Positions 8,079 to 16,878 of a DNA stretch of 64,000 nt are shown piece by piece. Below the pieces are notes generated by a model that was not told the origin of the DNA, searched no databases, and worked only from the letters and a program-made list of their open reading frames with translations. Both the position numbers and the translations under genes were made by a program. This DNA comes from Kaistia defluvii (lineage in GTDB: Bacteria; Pseudomonadota; Alphaproteobacteria; Rhizobiales; Kaistiaceae), in the NCBI RefSeq assembly GCF_026343955.1, contig NZ_JAPKNI010000001.1, forward strand, positions 248,001 through 312,000, in the 5' to 3' direction. How positions within the stretch are numbered: the first letter of the stretch is position 1; each line of letters opens with the position of its first letter.

Positions 8079-9578
8079 ATGCCCGCCCAGAAGACCACCG
8101 TCATCGGCCTCGATATCGGCACGACCTCGACCATTTCGATCGCCGTCCGCGTGCCCGACCAGATCCTGCACATGGCGTCGCGACCGGTAGCCCTTTCCTC
8201 GCCACGCCCGAGCTGGGCCGAGGAAGACCCGACCGAATGGTGGGCGAACACCTGCGAGGTCCTGCGCGAAACCATCGCCGCCCTGCCCGATGGCCCGGAA
8301 TCGCTCGCAGGCCTCTGCGTCACCGGCATGCTGCCGGCGGTGGTCCTGCTCGATGCGGATGGCAAGGTGCTGCGCCCGAGCATCCAGCAGAGCGACGGTC
8401 GCTGCGGCGAGGAAGTCGAAGGGCTGAGGCGCGAGATCGACGAGACGGCGTTCCTCCAGCGCACCGGCAACGGCATAAACCAGCAGCTCGTGGCGGCCAA
8501 GCTGCGCTGGATCGCCAAGCACGAGCCGGACGTGTTCTCGCGCATCGCCACGGTGTTCGGATCCTATGACTACATCAACTGGCGCCTGACCGGTCGCCGG
8601 GCGGTGGAACAGAACTGGGCGCTGGAGGCGGGTTTCACCGACGTCGCGACCGACCGCATCGCCGACGATCTCGTGGCGCTCGCCGGCATCCCGCGCAGCG
8701 CGGTGCCGGATCGGACGGTGACGCATGAGCAGATGGGGACGGTCTCGGCCGAAGCCGCGCGCGAAACCGGCCTGCCCGAGGGCCTGCCGATCTTCGGCGG
8801 CGCGGCGGATCACATCGCCTCGGCGCTCGCCGCCGGCATCGCCTCGAATGGTGACGTGCTGCTCAAGTTCGGCGGCGCCGGCGATATCGTCGTGGCCGCC
8901 GACAAGGCCAAGCCGGACGCGCGGCTCTATCTCGATTATCACCTCGTCCCCGGCCTTTATGCGCCGAATGGCTGCATGGCCTCGTCCGGCTCGGCCCTGA
9001 ACTGGATGGCCCGGCTGCTGGCCGATTCCGAAGGCGAGGAACGTCCGCATGTCGCGCTCGACAAGCTGGCCGGCGCGGTGCCCGCGGGCAGCGACGGCGT
9101 GCTGTGCCTGCCCTATTTCCTCGGCGAGAAGACGCCGATCCATGATCCCCTGGCGCGCGGCACCTATATCGGCCTCAGCCTCGGCAACGGGAAGGGCCAT
9201 TTCTGGCGCGCGCTGCTGGAGGGCGTCGCCTATGGCTTCCGCCACCATGTCGACGTGCTGGCCGACATGGGCCACGCCCCGCGCCGCTTCTTCGCCTCCG
9301 ATGGCGGCACCAAGAGCCGGGTCTGGATGCAGATCATGGCAGACGTGATGGGCGCGCCGGTGCAGTTGCTCGACAACCCCTATGGCTCCTCGGTCGGCGC
9401 AGCCTGGGTCGCGGCGATGGGGACAGGCCTGGCCACCGATTGGAGCGGCATTTCCAGCCTGGCGACGCAGGGCGCATTGATCCAGCCGAATCCCGCCAAC
9501 CGCGAGGTCTATGACCACGGCTACGCCCGCTACCGCGCCGCCTATGTCGCGCTGAAGCCCGTCTTTGCCATGCCCTAG
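8079..9578 (+). CDS. FGGY-family carbohydrate kinase (xylulokinase-like)
   Basis: A 499-residue kinase of the FGGY family. The N-terminal phosphate-binding motif VIGLDIGTTSTIS is at residues 8-20, and the C-terminal ATP domain shows LKFGGAGDIV, FFASDGGTKSRVWMQIMADVMGAPV and GSSVGAAWVAAMGTG, in the order expected for xylulokinase and related ketose kinases. It would phosphorylate a ketose or polyol with ATP in the cytosol. The ATG at 8079 gives an N-terminus that starts just before the first strand; an upstream in-frame GTG would add residues with no family support. It lies 60 bases after the DeoR gene and is likely cotranscribed. The precise sugar is not clear, since the family uses xylulose, ribulose, erythritol, glycerol and others. 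Confidence 0.87.
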   Translation: MPAQKTTVIGLDIGTTSTISIAVRVPDQILHMASRPVALSSPRPSWAEEDPTEWWANTCEVLRETIAALPDGPESLAGLCVTGMLPAVVLLDADGKVLRPSIQQSDGRCGEEVEGLRREIDETAFLQRTGNGINQQLVAAKLRWIAKHEPDVFSRIATVFGSYDYINWRLTGRRAVEQNWALEAGFTDVATDRIADDLVALAGIPRSAVPDRTVTHEQMGTVSAEAARETGLPEGLPIFGGAADHIASALAAGIASNGDVLLKFGGAGDIVVAADKAKPDARLYLDYHLVPGLYAPNGCMASSGSALNWMARLLADSEGEERPHVALDKLAGAVPAGSDGVLCLPYFLGEKTPIHDPLARGTYIGLSLGNGKGHFWRALLEGVAYGFRHHVDVLADMGHAPRRFFASDGGTKSRVWMQIMADVMGAPVQLLDNPYGSSVGAAWVAAMGTGLATDWSGISSLATQGALIQPNPANREVYDHGYARYRAAYVALKPVFAMP

Positions 9579-9688
9579 GAAGGCAAGAGGATTCGGATTG
9601 CGGGCTCCGCTTCGGCCCGTTCCTTCGAGGCTTTGCCGGCGCGAAGCGCTTCAGGCCGAAATCCGTCACGGCAAGCAAAAGCCCTGCC

Positions 9689-9722
9689 GAAAAGACCCCG
9701 AAGCCTGGAGGCTCCGGGGTCT
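9689..9722 (-). terminator. Likely terminator of the small leftward gene
   Basis: A 13-bp stem with one mismatch pairs 9693-9705 (AGACCCCGAAGCC) with 9710-9722 (GGCTCCGGGGTCT) around a TGGA loop. On the minus strand the stem is followed by TTTTC. It lies about 100 bases beyond the stop of the small gene at 9820-10035; on the plus strand there is no T tract, so it does not look like a kinase-gene terminator. Confidence 0.5.
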
Positions 9723-9819
9723 GAGATGGAGCGCGTGAGGGGCGCTCTGGGAGGTTGGGAACAAACCTCGGAAGATCTACGACTTGTCACACCGAAGCCG
9801 TTCGCGCCGGCTGGACCTG

Positions 9820-10035
9820 CTACGCCTTCTGACCCTTGGCCAACTGCGACGGGGACAGCTTGGAAGGCTTCACCTCGGCGCCGGTGATGCCGGAGCCCGG
9901 CTGGACCATTCCTGGCGGATCGCTCGTCGGGAAGGATTCCGTGAGCTCCTTGTCCAGGCGGTCGCTCTTTTCCTTGCGAGCGCTGCGCGCGGCATGACCC
10001 GGGAATATCGTTTTCAGCAATTCCTTGACGGCCAC
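9820..10035 (-). CDS. Small conserved hypothetical protein with SFPTSDPP motif
   Basis: A 71-residue basic protein. It contains LDKELTESFPTSDPPGMV, the short motif that defines a group of small uncharacterised alphaproteobacterial proteins often linked with stress genes. A GTG start at 10035 was chosen because AAGGAG lies 8 bases upstream on that strand; other starts lack a ribosome site. There is no signal peptide or membrane segment. The C-terminus is rich in Ser, Pro and Lys and probably unstructured. No function can be assigned. Confidence 0.65.
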   Translation of the reverse strand: MAVKELLKTIFPGHAARSARKEKSDRLDKELTESFPTSDPPGMVQPGSGITGAEVKPSKLSPSQLAKGQKA

Positions 10036-10190
10036 TTCACGTACTCCTTGGCTGAAATCGTCTTCGAATAAACAAGGCCCGACGGCTGTTTTCGTTCCAG
10101 ACAAAGCGATGCAATCGCGCGCTTCGCGCCAAATACATTGTCGCCTTGTCGGAACGGCGCGAGCGCGCGGCAGCCCATCGGGAGGACGGC

Positions 10191-10664
10191 ATGGATATTC
10201 AGAATGGCAAACCACGCGGCAGAGGCCTGAACGCCCGGGCGAATTGGACGCGCATGCCGGTTCTGCGCGACTGGCGGCCGCAGATCCTGTCCCTGCTGCG
10301 CATCGTCACGGCGCTGGTCTTCCTGGAGTTCGGAACGAGCAAGCTTCTGGGCTTTCCCTATTCCGACATGCTTTCCAACCTGGCGCCCTACTCGCTGCCC
10401 TGGATCGCGGGTTGGATCGAGCTGATCGGATCGCCGCTGCTGCTGTTTGGCCTTTTCACCGGGCCGGTCGCCTTCCTGCTATCCGGCGAAATGGCGATCG
10501 CCTATTTCCTCGTCCATCAGCCGAACGACGTCTTTCCGCTCCGCAATGGCGGCATCGAGGCGATCCTGTTCTGCTTCATCTTCCTCTACATCGCCGCCGC
10601 CGGCCCCGGCGCCTGGAGCGTCGATGGCCTTTTGGCGCGGCGGCGGCGCGAGAGCGAGTTCTAG
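10191..10664 (+). CDS. DoxX family membrane protein
   Basis: A 157-residue protein with four hydrophobic segments (about residues 30-48, 66-88, 93-110 and 119-137). The first carries LLRIVTALVFLEFGTSKLLGFP, typical of the DoxX family, and the second WIELIGSPLLLFGLFTGPVAFLL. A GGAGG ribosome site lies 5 bases before the ATG. DoxX proteins are inner-membrane proteins linked to quinone-associated redox functions in several systems, but most are uncharacterised. Its 3' end overlaps that of the copper chaperone gene (10661-10664), which is convergent, so it is probably not part of the copper module. Confidence 0.8.
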   Translation: MDIQNGKPRGRGLNARANWTRMPVLRDWRPQILSLLRIVTALVFLEFGTSKLLGFPYSDMLSNLAPYSLPWIAGWIELIGSPLLLFGLFTGPVAFLLSGEMAIAYFLVHQPNDVFPLRNGGIEAILFCFIFLYIAAAGPGAWSVDGLLARRRRESEF

Positions 10665-10858
10665 ACGCGGATGCTCGGGTAGCCGGCTTCCTCGAGCGCG
10701 GCGACGATCGCACCGGTTTCCGCGGTGCTCTGGATGCGCACGGTCTTGGACGCCAGATCCGTGCCGACTTCGGCGGCCGGATCGAGCGCCTTCACGGTCT
10801 TCTGCACCGTCGAGACGCAGTGGCCGCAGGACATGTCCTTGATAGTCAACGTCAGCAT
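10661..10858 (-). CDS. copZ: Copper chaperone CopZ (heavy-metal-associated domain)
   Basis: A 65-residue single HMA domain. The metal-binding motif MSCGHC (C-x2-C) is at residues 9-14, followed by the expected beta-alpha-beta-beta-alpha-beta pattern. It would carry Cu(I) in the cytosol to CopA. The start at 10858 has GGAG about 6 bases upstream; an ATG at 10870 is a possible alternative that adds MEPH. The gene is divergent from copA, and its promoter region holds a CueR-type operator with a 19-base spacer between a TTGACC -35 and a CATATT -10. It is therefore most likely induced by copper together with copA. Confidence 0.88.
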   Translation of the reverse strand: MLTLTIKDMSCGHCVSTVQKTVKALDPAAEVGTDLASKTVRIQSTAETGAIVAALEEAGYPSIRV

Positions 10859-10886
10859 GTGGGGCTCCATTCGTTGGGTTGAGGCG

Positions 10887-10917
10887 AATATGGAGCTTCC
10901 CATCATGGCAAGGTCAA
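10887..10917 (-). promoter_or_regulatory. CueR-type promoter for copZ
   Basis: Reading leftward, the -35 TTGACC (10912-10917) and -10 CATATT (10887-10892) are separated by 19 bases, the overlong spacer typical of MerR-family promoters. The spacer and -35 hold CTTGC-N7-GGAAG (10896-10912), one base away from the CueR dyad CTTCC-N7-GGAAG. Confidence 0.75.
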
Positions 10918-10932
10918 GCGCGCAAACAGGCC

Positions 10933-10963
10933 TTGACCTTCCAATAATGGGAAGCTTTACCTA
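10933..10963 (+). promoter_or_regulatory. CueR-type promoter for copA
   Basis: The -35 TTGACC (10933-10938) is followed by a 19-base spacer and the -10-like TACCTA (10958-10963). The perfect dyad CTTCC-N7-GGAAG lies at 10938-10954, which is the established CueR/CopR-type operator. The long spacer means RNA polymerase needs DNA distortion by the bound activator. Confidence 0.78.
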
Positions 10964-10995
10964 TATCGTCATCACGCCAAGGAAAGGCCGTCTCG

Positions 10996-13275
10996 ATGAC
11001 CAGCATGCCCTCCCCCCGCCAGATTCTGGCCGATCAGGAGTTCGATCTCGCGATCGAGGGAATGACCTGCGCGTCCTGTGTCGCGCGCGTGGAAAAGGCG
11101 CTGTCGAAGGTGCCGGGCGTTTCCCGCGCCAGCGTCAACCTTGCCACCGAGCGCGCCACCATCCTGGCCCCGGCCGGCGCGGTGTCGACCGCGGCGCTGG
11201 AAGAAGCCGTTCGCGGCATCGGCTATGACGCGCACGCCATCGCCGCCACCGACGCGCCCGACGACCTATCGGAAAAGCGCGACGCCGAGGCGTCCGCCCT
11301 CGCCCGCTCGCTGGCGATCGCCGCCGCCCTGACCCTGCCGGTGTTCATCGTCGAGATGGGGTCGCATCTGATCCCGGCGCTGCATCACTGGGTGATGATG
11401 ACGCTCGGCCCCTGGAACAATTACCTGCAGTTCGCGCTGACGACGCTGGTGCTGTTCGGACCCGGCTTGCGCTTCTTCCGCAAGGGCTTGCCGGCGCTGG
11501 CCCGCCTCGCCCCGGACATGAATGCCCTCGTCGCGATCGGCGCCGGCGCCGCCTATCTCTATTCGACCGTCGCCACCTTCCTGCCCGCCTGGCTGCCGGC
11601 CGGCACCGGCTATGTCTATTTCGAAGCCGCCGCCGTCATCGTCACGCTGGTGCTGTTCGGCCGCATGCTGGAAGCCCGCGCCAAGGGCCGGACGGGCGCG
11701 GCGATCCGCAAGCTGGTCAAGCTGCGCCCGAAGACCGCCCGGCTTCTGCGGGACGGCCAGCCGGTCGAGGTCGAACTCGACGCGGTCAAGGTCGGGGACA
11801 TCCTGCTCGTCCGCCCCGGCGACCAGATCCCGGTCGACGGCATCGTCAGCGACGGCTCTTCCTTCGTCGACGAGGCGATGATCACCGGCGAACCGGTGCC
11901 GGTGGAAAAGTCTGTCGGCGCTGCCGTCGTCGGCGGCACGATCAACAAGACCGGCAGCTTCTCGTTCCGGGCCGAAAAGGTCGGCGCGGACACGGTGCTG
12001 GCGCAGATCATCCGCATGGTCGAGAGCGCCCAGGGCGCCAAGCTGCCGATCCAGGCCCTGGTCGACAAGGTCACCCAATGGTTCGTGCCGGCCGTGATGG
12101 CGGCAGCCCTCGTCACCTTCCTCGTCTGGCTGATCTTCGGACCCGAGCCCGCCCTCTCCTTCGCGCTCGTCAATGCCGTCGCCGTGCTGATCATCGCCTG
12201 CCCCTGCGCCATGGGATTGGCGACGCCGACCTCGATCATGGTCGCGACCGGCAGGGCGGCCGAGTTCGGCGTGCTGTTCCGCAAGGGCGACGCGCTGCAG
12301 ACGCTGCGCGACACGTCGATCGTCGCCATCGACAAGACCGGAACATTAACAGAAGGTCGTCCAGGGTTAACGGACTTGACCGCTGTTAACCCCTCCGAGC
12401 GCGATTTCGTGCTGCGGCTGGCGGCGGCCGTCGAAGGCCGTTCGGAACACCCGATCGGCATCGCGCTGGTCGCGGCGGCGAAGGAATCCAGGCTCGACCT
12501 GCCGGCGGTCACCAACTTCGAGGCCGTGCCCGGCTACGGCGTCCGCGCCGAGGCGGATGGCCACGCCGTTGCCGTCGGCGCCGACCGCTTCATGGCCAAG
12601 CTCGGGCTCGATGTCTCTGGATTCGCTGCCGAATCCGCCCGCCTAGGCAACGAGGGCCGGTCGCCGCTCTATGTCGCCATCGACGGCAAGCTCGCCGCCA
12701 TCCTCGCCATCGCCGATCCGGTGAAGCCGAGTTCCGCCGCCGCCGTGGCCGCGCTGCACAAGCTGGGTCGTCGCGTCGTCATGGTGACGGGCGACAACCG
12801 CGCCACCGCCGAGGCGATCGCCCTCAAGCTCGGCATCGACGAGGTGCTGGCGGAAGTCTTGCCGGACGGAAAAGTCGATGCAGTGGAAAGGCTTAAGGCG
12901 CGCGGCGCCAAGGTTGCCTTCGTCGGCGACGGCATCAACGACGCCCCCGCGCTGGCCGCCGCCGATGTCGGAATCGCGATCGGCACCGGCACCGACGTCG
13001 CCATCGAGAGCGCCGATGTCGTTCTGATGTCCGGCGATGTCGGCGGCGTGGTCAAGGCGATCGGCCTGTCGGAAGCAACGATCCGCAACATCAAGGAAAA
13101 CCTGTTCTGGGCCTTCGCCTACAATGCCGCCCTGATCCCGATCGCCGCCGGCGCGCTCTATCCGGCCTTCGGCTGGCTGCTGTCGCCGATGCTCGCGGCA
13201 GGCGCCATGGCGATGTCCAGCGTCTTCGTGGTCGGCAACGCGCTGCGCCTGAAGCGCTACCGGCCGGCCGAATAG
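10996..13275 (+). CDS. copA: Cu(I)-translocating P1B-type ATPase
   Basis: A 759-residue P-type ATPase that pumps Cu(I) out of the cytosol. It has one N-terminal HMA domain with GMTCASC (Cys25, Cys28), the TGEP actuator motif ([11 protein letters not shown]), the membrane metal site C402-P-C404 in [14 protein letters not shown], the phosphorylation site DKTGTLTEG starting at Asp446, the P1B-specific SEHPIG motif and the hinge [24 protein letters not shown]. The set identifies it as a copper rather than zinc exporter. cueR follows after 18 bases and copZ is divergent; the promoter contains a CueR operator. Length and domain order are normal for the family. Confidence 0.95.
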   Translation: MTSMPSPRQILADQEFDLAIEGMTCASCVARVEKALSKVPGVSRASVNLATERATILAPAGAVSTAALEEAVRGIGYDAHAIAATDAPDDLSEKRDAEASALARSLAIAAALTLPVFIVEMGSHLIPALHHWVMMTLGPWNNYLQFALTTLVLFGPGLRFFRKGLPALARLAPDMNALVAIGAGAAYLYSTVATFLPAWLPAGTGYVYFEAAAVIVTLVLFGRMLEARAKGRTGAAIRKLVKLRPKTARLLRDGQPVEVELDAVKVGDILLVRPGDQIPVDGIVSDGSSFVDEAMITGEPVPVEKSVGAAVVGGTINKTGSFSFRAEKVGADTVLAQIIRMVESAQGAKLPIQALVDKVTQWFVPAVMAAALVTFLVWLIFGPEPALSFALVNAVAVLIIACPCAMGLATPTSIMVATGRAAEFGVLFRKGDALQTLRDTSIVAIDKTGTLTEGRPGLTDLTAVNPSERDFVLRLAAAVEGRSEHPIGIALVAAAKESRLDLPAVTNFEAVPGYGVRAEADGHAVAVGADRFMAKLGLDVSGFAAESARLGNEGRSPLYVAIDGKLAAILAIADPVKPSSAAAVAALHKLGRRVVMVTGDNRATAEAIALKLGIDEVLAEVLPDGKVDAVERLKARGAKVAFVGDGINDAPALAAADVGIAIGTGTDVAIESADVVLMSGDVGGVVKAIGLSEATIRNIKENLFWAFAYNAALIPIAAGALYPAFGWLLSPMLAAGAMAMSSVFVVGNALRLKRYRPAE

Positions 13276-13293
13276 AGAAGGAAGATCAACAGC

Positions 13294-13737
13294 ATGAACA
13301 TCGGCGAAGCCTCCACCGCTTCCGGCGTTTCCGCCAAGATGATCCGCTATTACGAGCAGATCGGCCTGATACCGGCAGCGCTGCGCACCGAGTCCGGCTA
13401 CCGGGTCTATACGGCCCGGGACGTCGAGACGCTGCGCTTCATCCGCCGCGCCCGCGACCTCGGCTTCTCGGTCGAGGAGATGGGCACGCTGCTGGCGCTC
13501 TGGCAGGACAAGGCGCGCGAGAGCGCCGACGTCAAGCGCGTGGCGCTGCAGCATGTCGCCGAGATCGAAAAGCGGATCCATGAACTGGAGGGAATGGCGC
13601 GGACGCTGCGCCATCTCGCCGGCCATTGCCATGGCGACGAACGGCCGGATTGTCCCATTCTCGACGATCTGGCCGCCATCTCGGAAACCGGGCCTGCGGT
13701 ACCCGCCCGCAAGCCGGCCCTGCGCGGACGAAACTGA
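13294..13737 (+). CDS. cueR: Cu(I)-responsive MerR-family activator CueR
   Basis: A 147-residue MerR-family regulator. The N-terminal helix-turn-helix shows MNIGEASTASGVSAKMIRYYEQIGLI. The metal-binding loop holds Cys112 and Cys120 (HCHGDERPDCPI), the same spacing and even the same numbers as the two Cu(I) ligands of Escherichia coli CueR. It should activate copA and the divergent copZ when copper rises, acting at the two operators found at 10887-10963. It is directly downstream of copA with an AAGGAAG ribosome site. The protein is slightly longer than E. coli CueR because of a basic C-terminal tail. Confidence 0.93.
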   Translation: MNIGEASTASGVSAKMIRYYEQIGLIPAALRTESGYRVYTARDVETLRFIRRARDLGFSVEEMGTLLALWQDKARESADVKRVALQHVAEIEKRIHELEGMARTLRHLAGHCHGDERPDCPILDDLAAISETGPAVPARKPALRGRN

Positions 13738-13740
13738 CAC

Positions 13741-14346
13741 TCAGCGGCAGACGCCGAGCCACGCGTTGAGTTCGCGGGCGATGCGCTCGATGACCGACTC
13801 GGCGCCGAGTTCGACGCCGTGCAGCAGCGCCACCACGATCACCGGCGCCACAAGCAGCCAGATCCATTTGAGCCGGACCGGCCGCACGAACAGATCCGGC
13901 CGGCTGGCCAGGAGCAGCGGCGCGATCAGGCCGATCGCGCCGCCCAGGATCGTCTCGGAAAGGCTGTGGGCGCCCAGCACCACGCGTGTGACCGCAATGG
14001 CCAGGGCAAGTCCGAAACCGCAGAAAAGCGCCAGTCCCGCGAGCGCCCGGCTCCGCGCCAGCCGCGCCACCAGCACGGCGAGACCGCCATAGACCGCCAT
14101 GGATGCGCCGGCATGTCCGCTCGGGCTGCGAAGGTCGAGGCCACCCAGATATCGTCCGCAGGGGATGAAGGCGATCTTGGCGACCAGCACGAGGCCCAGC
14201 ACCAGGGCGACGGAAAACGCCCACCAAAATGCCGCCCGCCTCTGGCCGGATACGAGCAGGATCAGCGTCACGAGCAGCAGGATCGGCAGGATCACGCCCT
14301 GGCCGCCAAAGCTGGTGACGAAAATGGTGAGGGGACGAAGCGACAT
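13741..14346 (-). CDS. PAP2-superfamily membrane phosphatase
   Basis: A 201-residue integral membrane protein with about six hydrophobic segments. It carries the PAP2 phosphatase motifs: SPSGHAGAS in the middle (motif 2, catalytic His) and TRVVLGAHSLSETILG (motif 3, Arg and His). The first motif, normally K-x6-RP, appears as KIAFIPCGRY and is degenerate. Related enzymes dephosphorylate lipid phosphates such as phosphatidate or undecaprenyl pyrophosphate at the membrane surface. The start at 14346 (MSLRPL) was preferred because upstream in-frame sequence is charged and not membrane-like. It is convergent with cueR. The lipid substrate is unknown. Confidence 0.78.
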   Translation of the reverse strand: MSLRPLTIFVTSFGGQGVILPILLLVTLILLVSGQRRAAFWWAFSVALVLGLVLVAKIAFIPCGRYLGGLDLRSPSGHAGASMAVYGGLAVLVARLARSRALAGLALFCGFGLALAIAVTRVVLGAHSLSETILGGAIGLIAPLLLASRPDLFVRPVRLKWIWLLVAPVIVVALLHGVELGAESVIERIARELNAWLGVCR

Positions 14347-14556
14347 GCAGGGATCCAGAACGAACAACGGAAGACGCTGCCCCTGCCGGCGCCGCGCCGC
14401 GCCAGCCGGCGCGATTCGCCCCGCTTCCTGCGCGTGAGCGCCACCATGGCGACCGTCAAACGCCCTGTCCATGCGGCGATGCGCCGATGCCTTGCATCCG
14501 GGCCGCGATCGCGGTCAAGCTGGCGCTCCCATCGGCGAACCGGACCCTACCCCAGC

Positions 14557-15108
14557 ATGACCACGATCGAACGCTTCGCCATCGAGGGCCCGGCGCTGAT
14601 CCACCCGAAAGTGCATGGCGACGCACGCGGCACCTTCTTCGAGGCCTTCCGGCGGGATCTTTTCGACCGCGACGTCGCTTCCGGCGTGACCTTCGTCCAG
14701 GACAACCAGTCCTTTTCCCGTCCGACCGGCACGGTGCGGGGCCTGCATTTCCAGCTCGATCCGCGCGCGCAGGCCAAGCTGGTGCGGGTTCTGCGCGGCT
14801 CGATCCTCGATGTGGCGGTCGATATCCGCCCCGCCTCGCCGACCTTCGGGCAGCATGTCGCGGTCACGCTTTCCGCCGAGAACCGGGCGCAGCTCTATGT
14901 TCCTGCCGGCTTCGCGCATGGCTTCTGCACGCTGGAAGACGACACCGAGGTCTTCTACAAGGCGTCCGATTATTACAGCCCCGAGCACGATCGCGGCCTC
15001 GCCTGGAACGATCCGGCGCTCGGGATTCTCTGGCCGGTGGCCGAGGCGGAGGCGACCCTTTCGGATCGCGACCGGAAGCACCCCCGCCTCGCGGATCTTC
15101 AGCCCTAA
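14557..15108 (+). CDS. rfbC: dTDP-4-dehydrorhamnose 3,5-epimerase
   Basis: A 183-residue cupin-fold epimerase. It shows DARGTFFEAFRRDLF, FVQDNQSFSRPTGTVRGLHFQ (with the catalytic His of RGLHFQ), DVAVDIRPASPTFGQHVAVTLS and YVPAGFAHGFCTLEDDTEVFYK, all in family order. It makes dTDP-4-dehydro-L-rhamnose from dTDP-4-dehydro-6-deoxy-D-glucose, the third step towards dTDP-L-rhamnose for surface polysaccharide. The ATG at 14557 gives a normal-length N-terminus. It is convergent with rfbA, rfbD and rfbB, which are on the other strand; the four genes together supply the whole pathway. Confidence 0.95.
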   Translation: MTTIERFAIEGPALIHPKVHGDARGTFFEAFRRDLFDRDVASGVTFVQDNQSFSRPTGTVRGLHFQLDPRAQAKLVRVLRGSILDVAVDIRPASPTFGQHVAVTLSAENRAQLYVPAGFAHGFCTLEDDTEVFYKASDYYSPEHDRGLAWNDPALGILWPVAEAEATLSDRDRKHPRLADLQP

Positions 15109-15124
15109 AAGCGGAATCGACGCC

Positions 15125-15997
15125 TCAGCGGTCGGCCAGCACCATGTTCAGGAGATACTGGCCGTAGCTGCTCTTGCCGAGCGCAACGCCGAGACTCTCC
15201 AGGGCGGCGGCGTCGATGAAGCCCATGAGATAGGCGACTTCCTCGGGACAGCAGATCTTCAGTCCCTGCCGCTTCTCGAAGGTGCGCACGAATTCCGACG
15301 CCTCGATCAGGCTGTCCGGCGTGCCCGTATCGAGCCAGGCATAGCCGCGCCCCATCTTCTCGACATGCAGAGCGCCGCGCTCGAGATAGGCGCTGTTGAC
15401 GTCGGTGATTTCCAGTTCTCCACGCGCCGAGGGCTTGAGGTCGGCGGCGATGTCGACAACCGCCTCGTCATAGAAATAGAGCCCGGTCACCGCCCAGTTC
15501 GATTTCGGCTGCTTCGGCTTTTCCTCGATGGAGACAGCCCTCCGGTCGCGGTCGAAGGCGACCACGCCATACCGTTCGGGATCCTGGACGTGGTAGGCGA
15601 ACACGGTCGCGCCCAGGGTCCGGGCTCGCGCGTCGGCCAACAGGCCGGTCAGCCCATGGCCGAAAAAGATGTTGTCGCCGAGGATCAGCGCCGAGCGTGA
15701 GCCGGCGACGAAATCGGCGCCGATCCGATAGGCCTGCGCCAGACCTTCTGGCGCTGCCTGTTCGGCATAGGAAAGCGCGATGCCCCATTGCGAGCCCTCG
15801 CCCAGCAGGGCCTGGAATTTCGGCAGGTCCTGCGGCGTCGAGATGATCAGGATGTCGCGAATGCCGGCCAGCATCAGCGTCGACAACGGGTAATAGATCA
15901 TCGGCTTGTCGTAGATCGGCAGCAACTGCTTGCTGGTGACCAGCGTCATCGGATGCAGCCGTGTTCCGGCGCCACCGGCGAGAACGATGCCCTTCAT
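15125..15997 (-). CDS. rfbA: Glucose-1-phosphate thymidylyltransferase
   Basis: A 290-residue nucleotidyltransferase. The N-terminus [27 protein letters not shown] is the signature for nucleotide binding and catalysis; [10 protein letters not shown] (metal-binding Asp) and [20 protein letters not shown] (sugar and allosteric regions) follow in order. It makes dTDP-glucose from dTTP and glucose-1-phosphate, the first step of dTDP-L-rhamnose synthesis. The start codon overlaps the rfbD stop by four bases (ATGA), so the genes are translationally coupled. It is convergent with rfbC. Confidence 0.96.
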   Translation of the reverse strand: MKGIVLAGGAGTRLHPMTLVTSKQLLPIYDKPMIYYPLSTLMLAGIRDILIISTPQDLPKFQALLGEGSQWGIALSYAEQAAPEGLAQAYRIGADFVAGSRSALILGDNIFFGHGLTGLLADARARTLGATVFAYHVQDPERYGVVAFDRDRRAVSIEEKPKQPKSNWAVTGLYFYDEAVVDIAADLKPSARGELEITDVNSAYLERGALHVEKMGRGYAWLDTGTPDSLIEASEFVRTFEKRQGLKICCPEEVAYLMGFIDAAALESLGVALGKSSYGQYLLNMVLADR

Positions 15998-16878
15998 GCG
16001 GCGCTCCGATCGGAATCGAGGATGGCGTCGACGGCGACGCCGAGGCTTTGCGGCCAGCCGGGCAAGCGGACGCTGAAGACCTGCTCCGCCCGCGAACAAT
16101 CGAGCCGGGAATCGCGCGGCCGAGCCGCAGGCGCGACATAGGCATCGCCCGAGATCCTGGCCAGGCTCGGCACCGTGCGCCCGGCAGCAGCAAGCCGCGC
16201 CATGACGCCGGCGGCGAGATCGAACCAGCTTGCCTCGGCGTTGCCGGCAAGATGGAAGACACCGCCAGGCGCGCCCCTCGCCTTCGCGGCGATTGTCAGC
16301 AGGCCATCGGCGAGATCGGCAGCGAAGGTCGGATTGCCAAAGCGGTCCGCGACGATGTCGAGGTTTTCGCGCTCGCCCGCGAGGCGGATCATGGTGCGGA
16401 CGAAATTGCCGCCATCGGCGCCATAGACCCAGCCGGTGCGGAAGATCAGCGCGTCGGGATTTTCGGCCAGGACCTGACGTTCGCCCTCGAGCTTGGTGTG
16501 GCCATAGACGCCGAGCGGATGGGGCGCGTCCGTCTCGACATAGGGCGCCCGCTTCTCGCCGTCGAAGACGTAGTCGGTCGAGACATGCAGGAACGGCAGG
16601 CCGAGCTTGCGCGCGCCGGCAGCGAGCCGCGCCGCGCCGTCGCGGTTGATGGCCATGGCGAGTTCCGCCTCGCTCTCGGCCCGGTCGACCGCCGTATAGG
16701 CGGCCGCGTTGAGGATCAGGTCGGGCGCGAAGCCCTCGATGAGCGCAGCGGCGCCGTCAGGATCCGCCAGATCCAGAACCGGCCGCCCGAAGGTTTCGAC
16801 AAGATGCCCATGCACCGCCGCGCGCGCCTTCAAGGCGCGCGCCAGTTGGCCGCTCGAACCGGCGACGAAGATCCGCAT
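15994..16878 (-). CDS. rfbD: dTDP-4-dehydrorhamnose reductase
   Basis: A 294-residue extended short-chain dehydrogenase. The N-terminal [15 protein letters not shown] is the NADPH-binding motif, followed by [30 protein letters not shown] and [10 protein letters not shown], which holds the Y-x3-K active site. It catalyses the last step to dTDP-L-rhamnose. The start overlaps the rfbB stop by one base (TGATG) and the gene itself overlaps rfbA, so rfbB, rfbD and rfbA form a tight operon. Confidence 0.95.
   Translation of the reverse strand: MRIFVAGSSGQLARALKARAAVHGHLVETFGRPVLDLADPDGAAALIEGFAPDLILNAAAYTAVDRAESEAELAMAINRDGAARLAAGARKLGLPFLHVSTDYVFDGEKRAPYVETDAPHPLGVYGHTKLEGERQVLAENPDALIFRTGWVYGADGGNFVRTMIRLAGERENLDIVADRFGNPTFAADLADGLLTIAAKARGAPGGVFHLAGNAEASWFDLAAGVMARLAAAGRTVPSLARISGDAYVAPAARPRDSRLDCSRAEQVFSVRLPGWPQSLGVAVDAILDSDRSAA

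Noticed and set aside
7059-9518. An 819-codon minus-strand frame over the DeoR and kinase genes
   Set aside because: Both strands cannot be coding here; the plus-strand genes have clear motifs and the minus frame has none.
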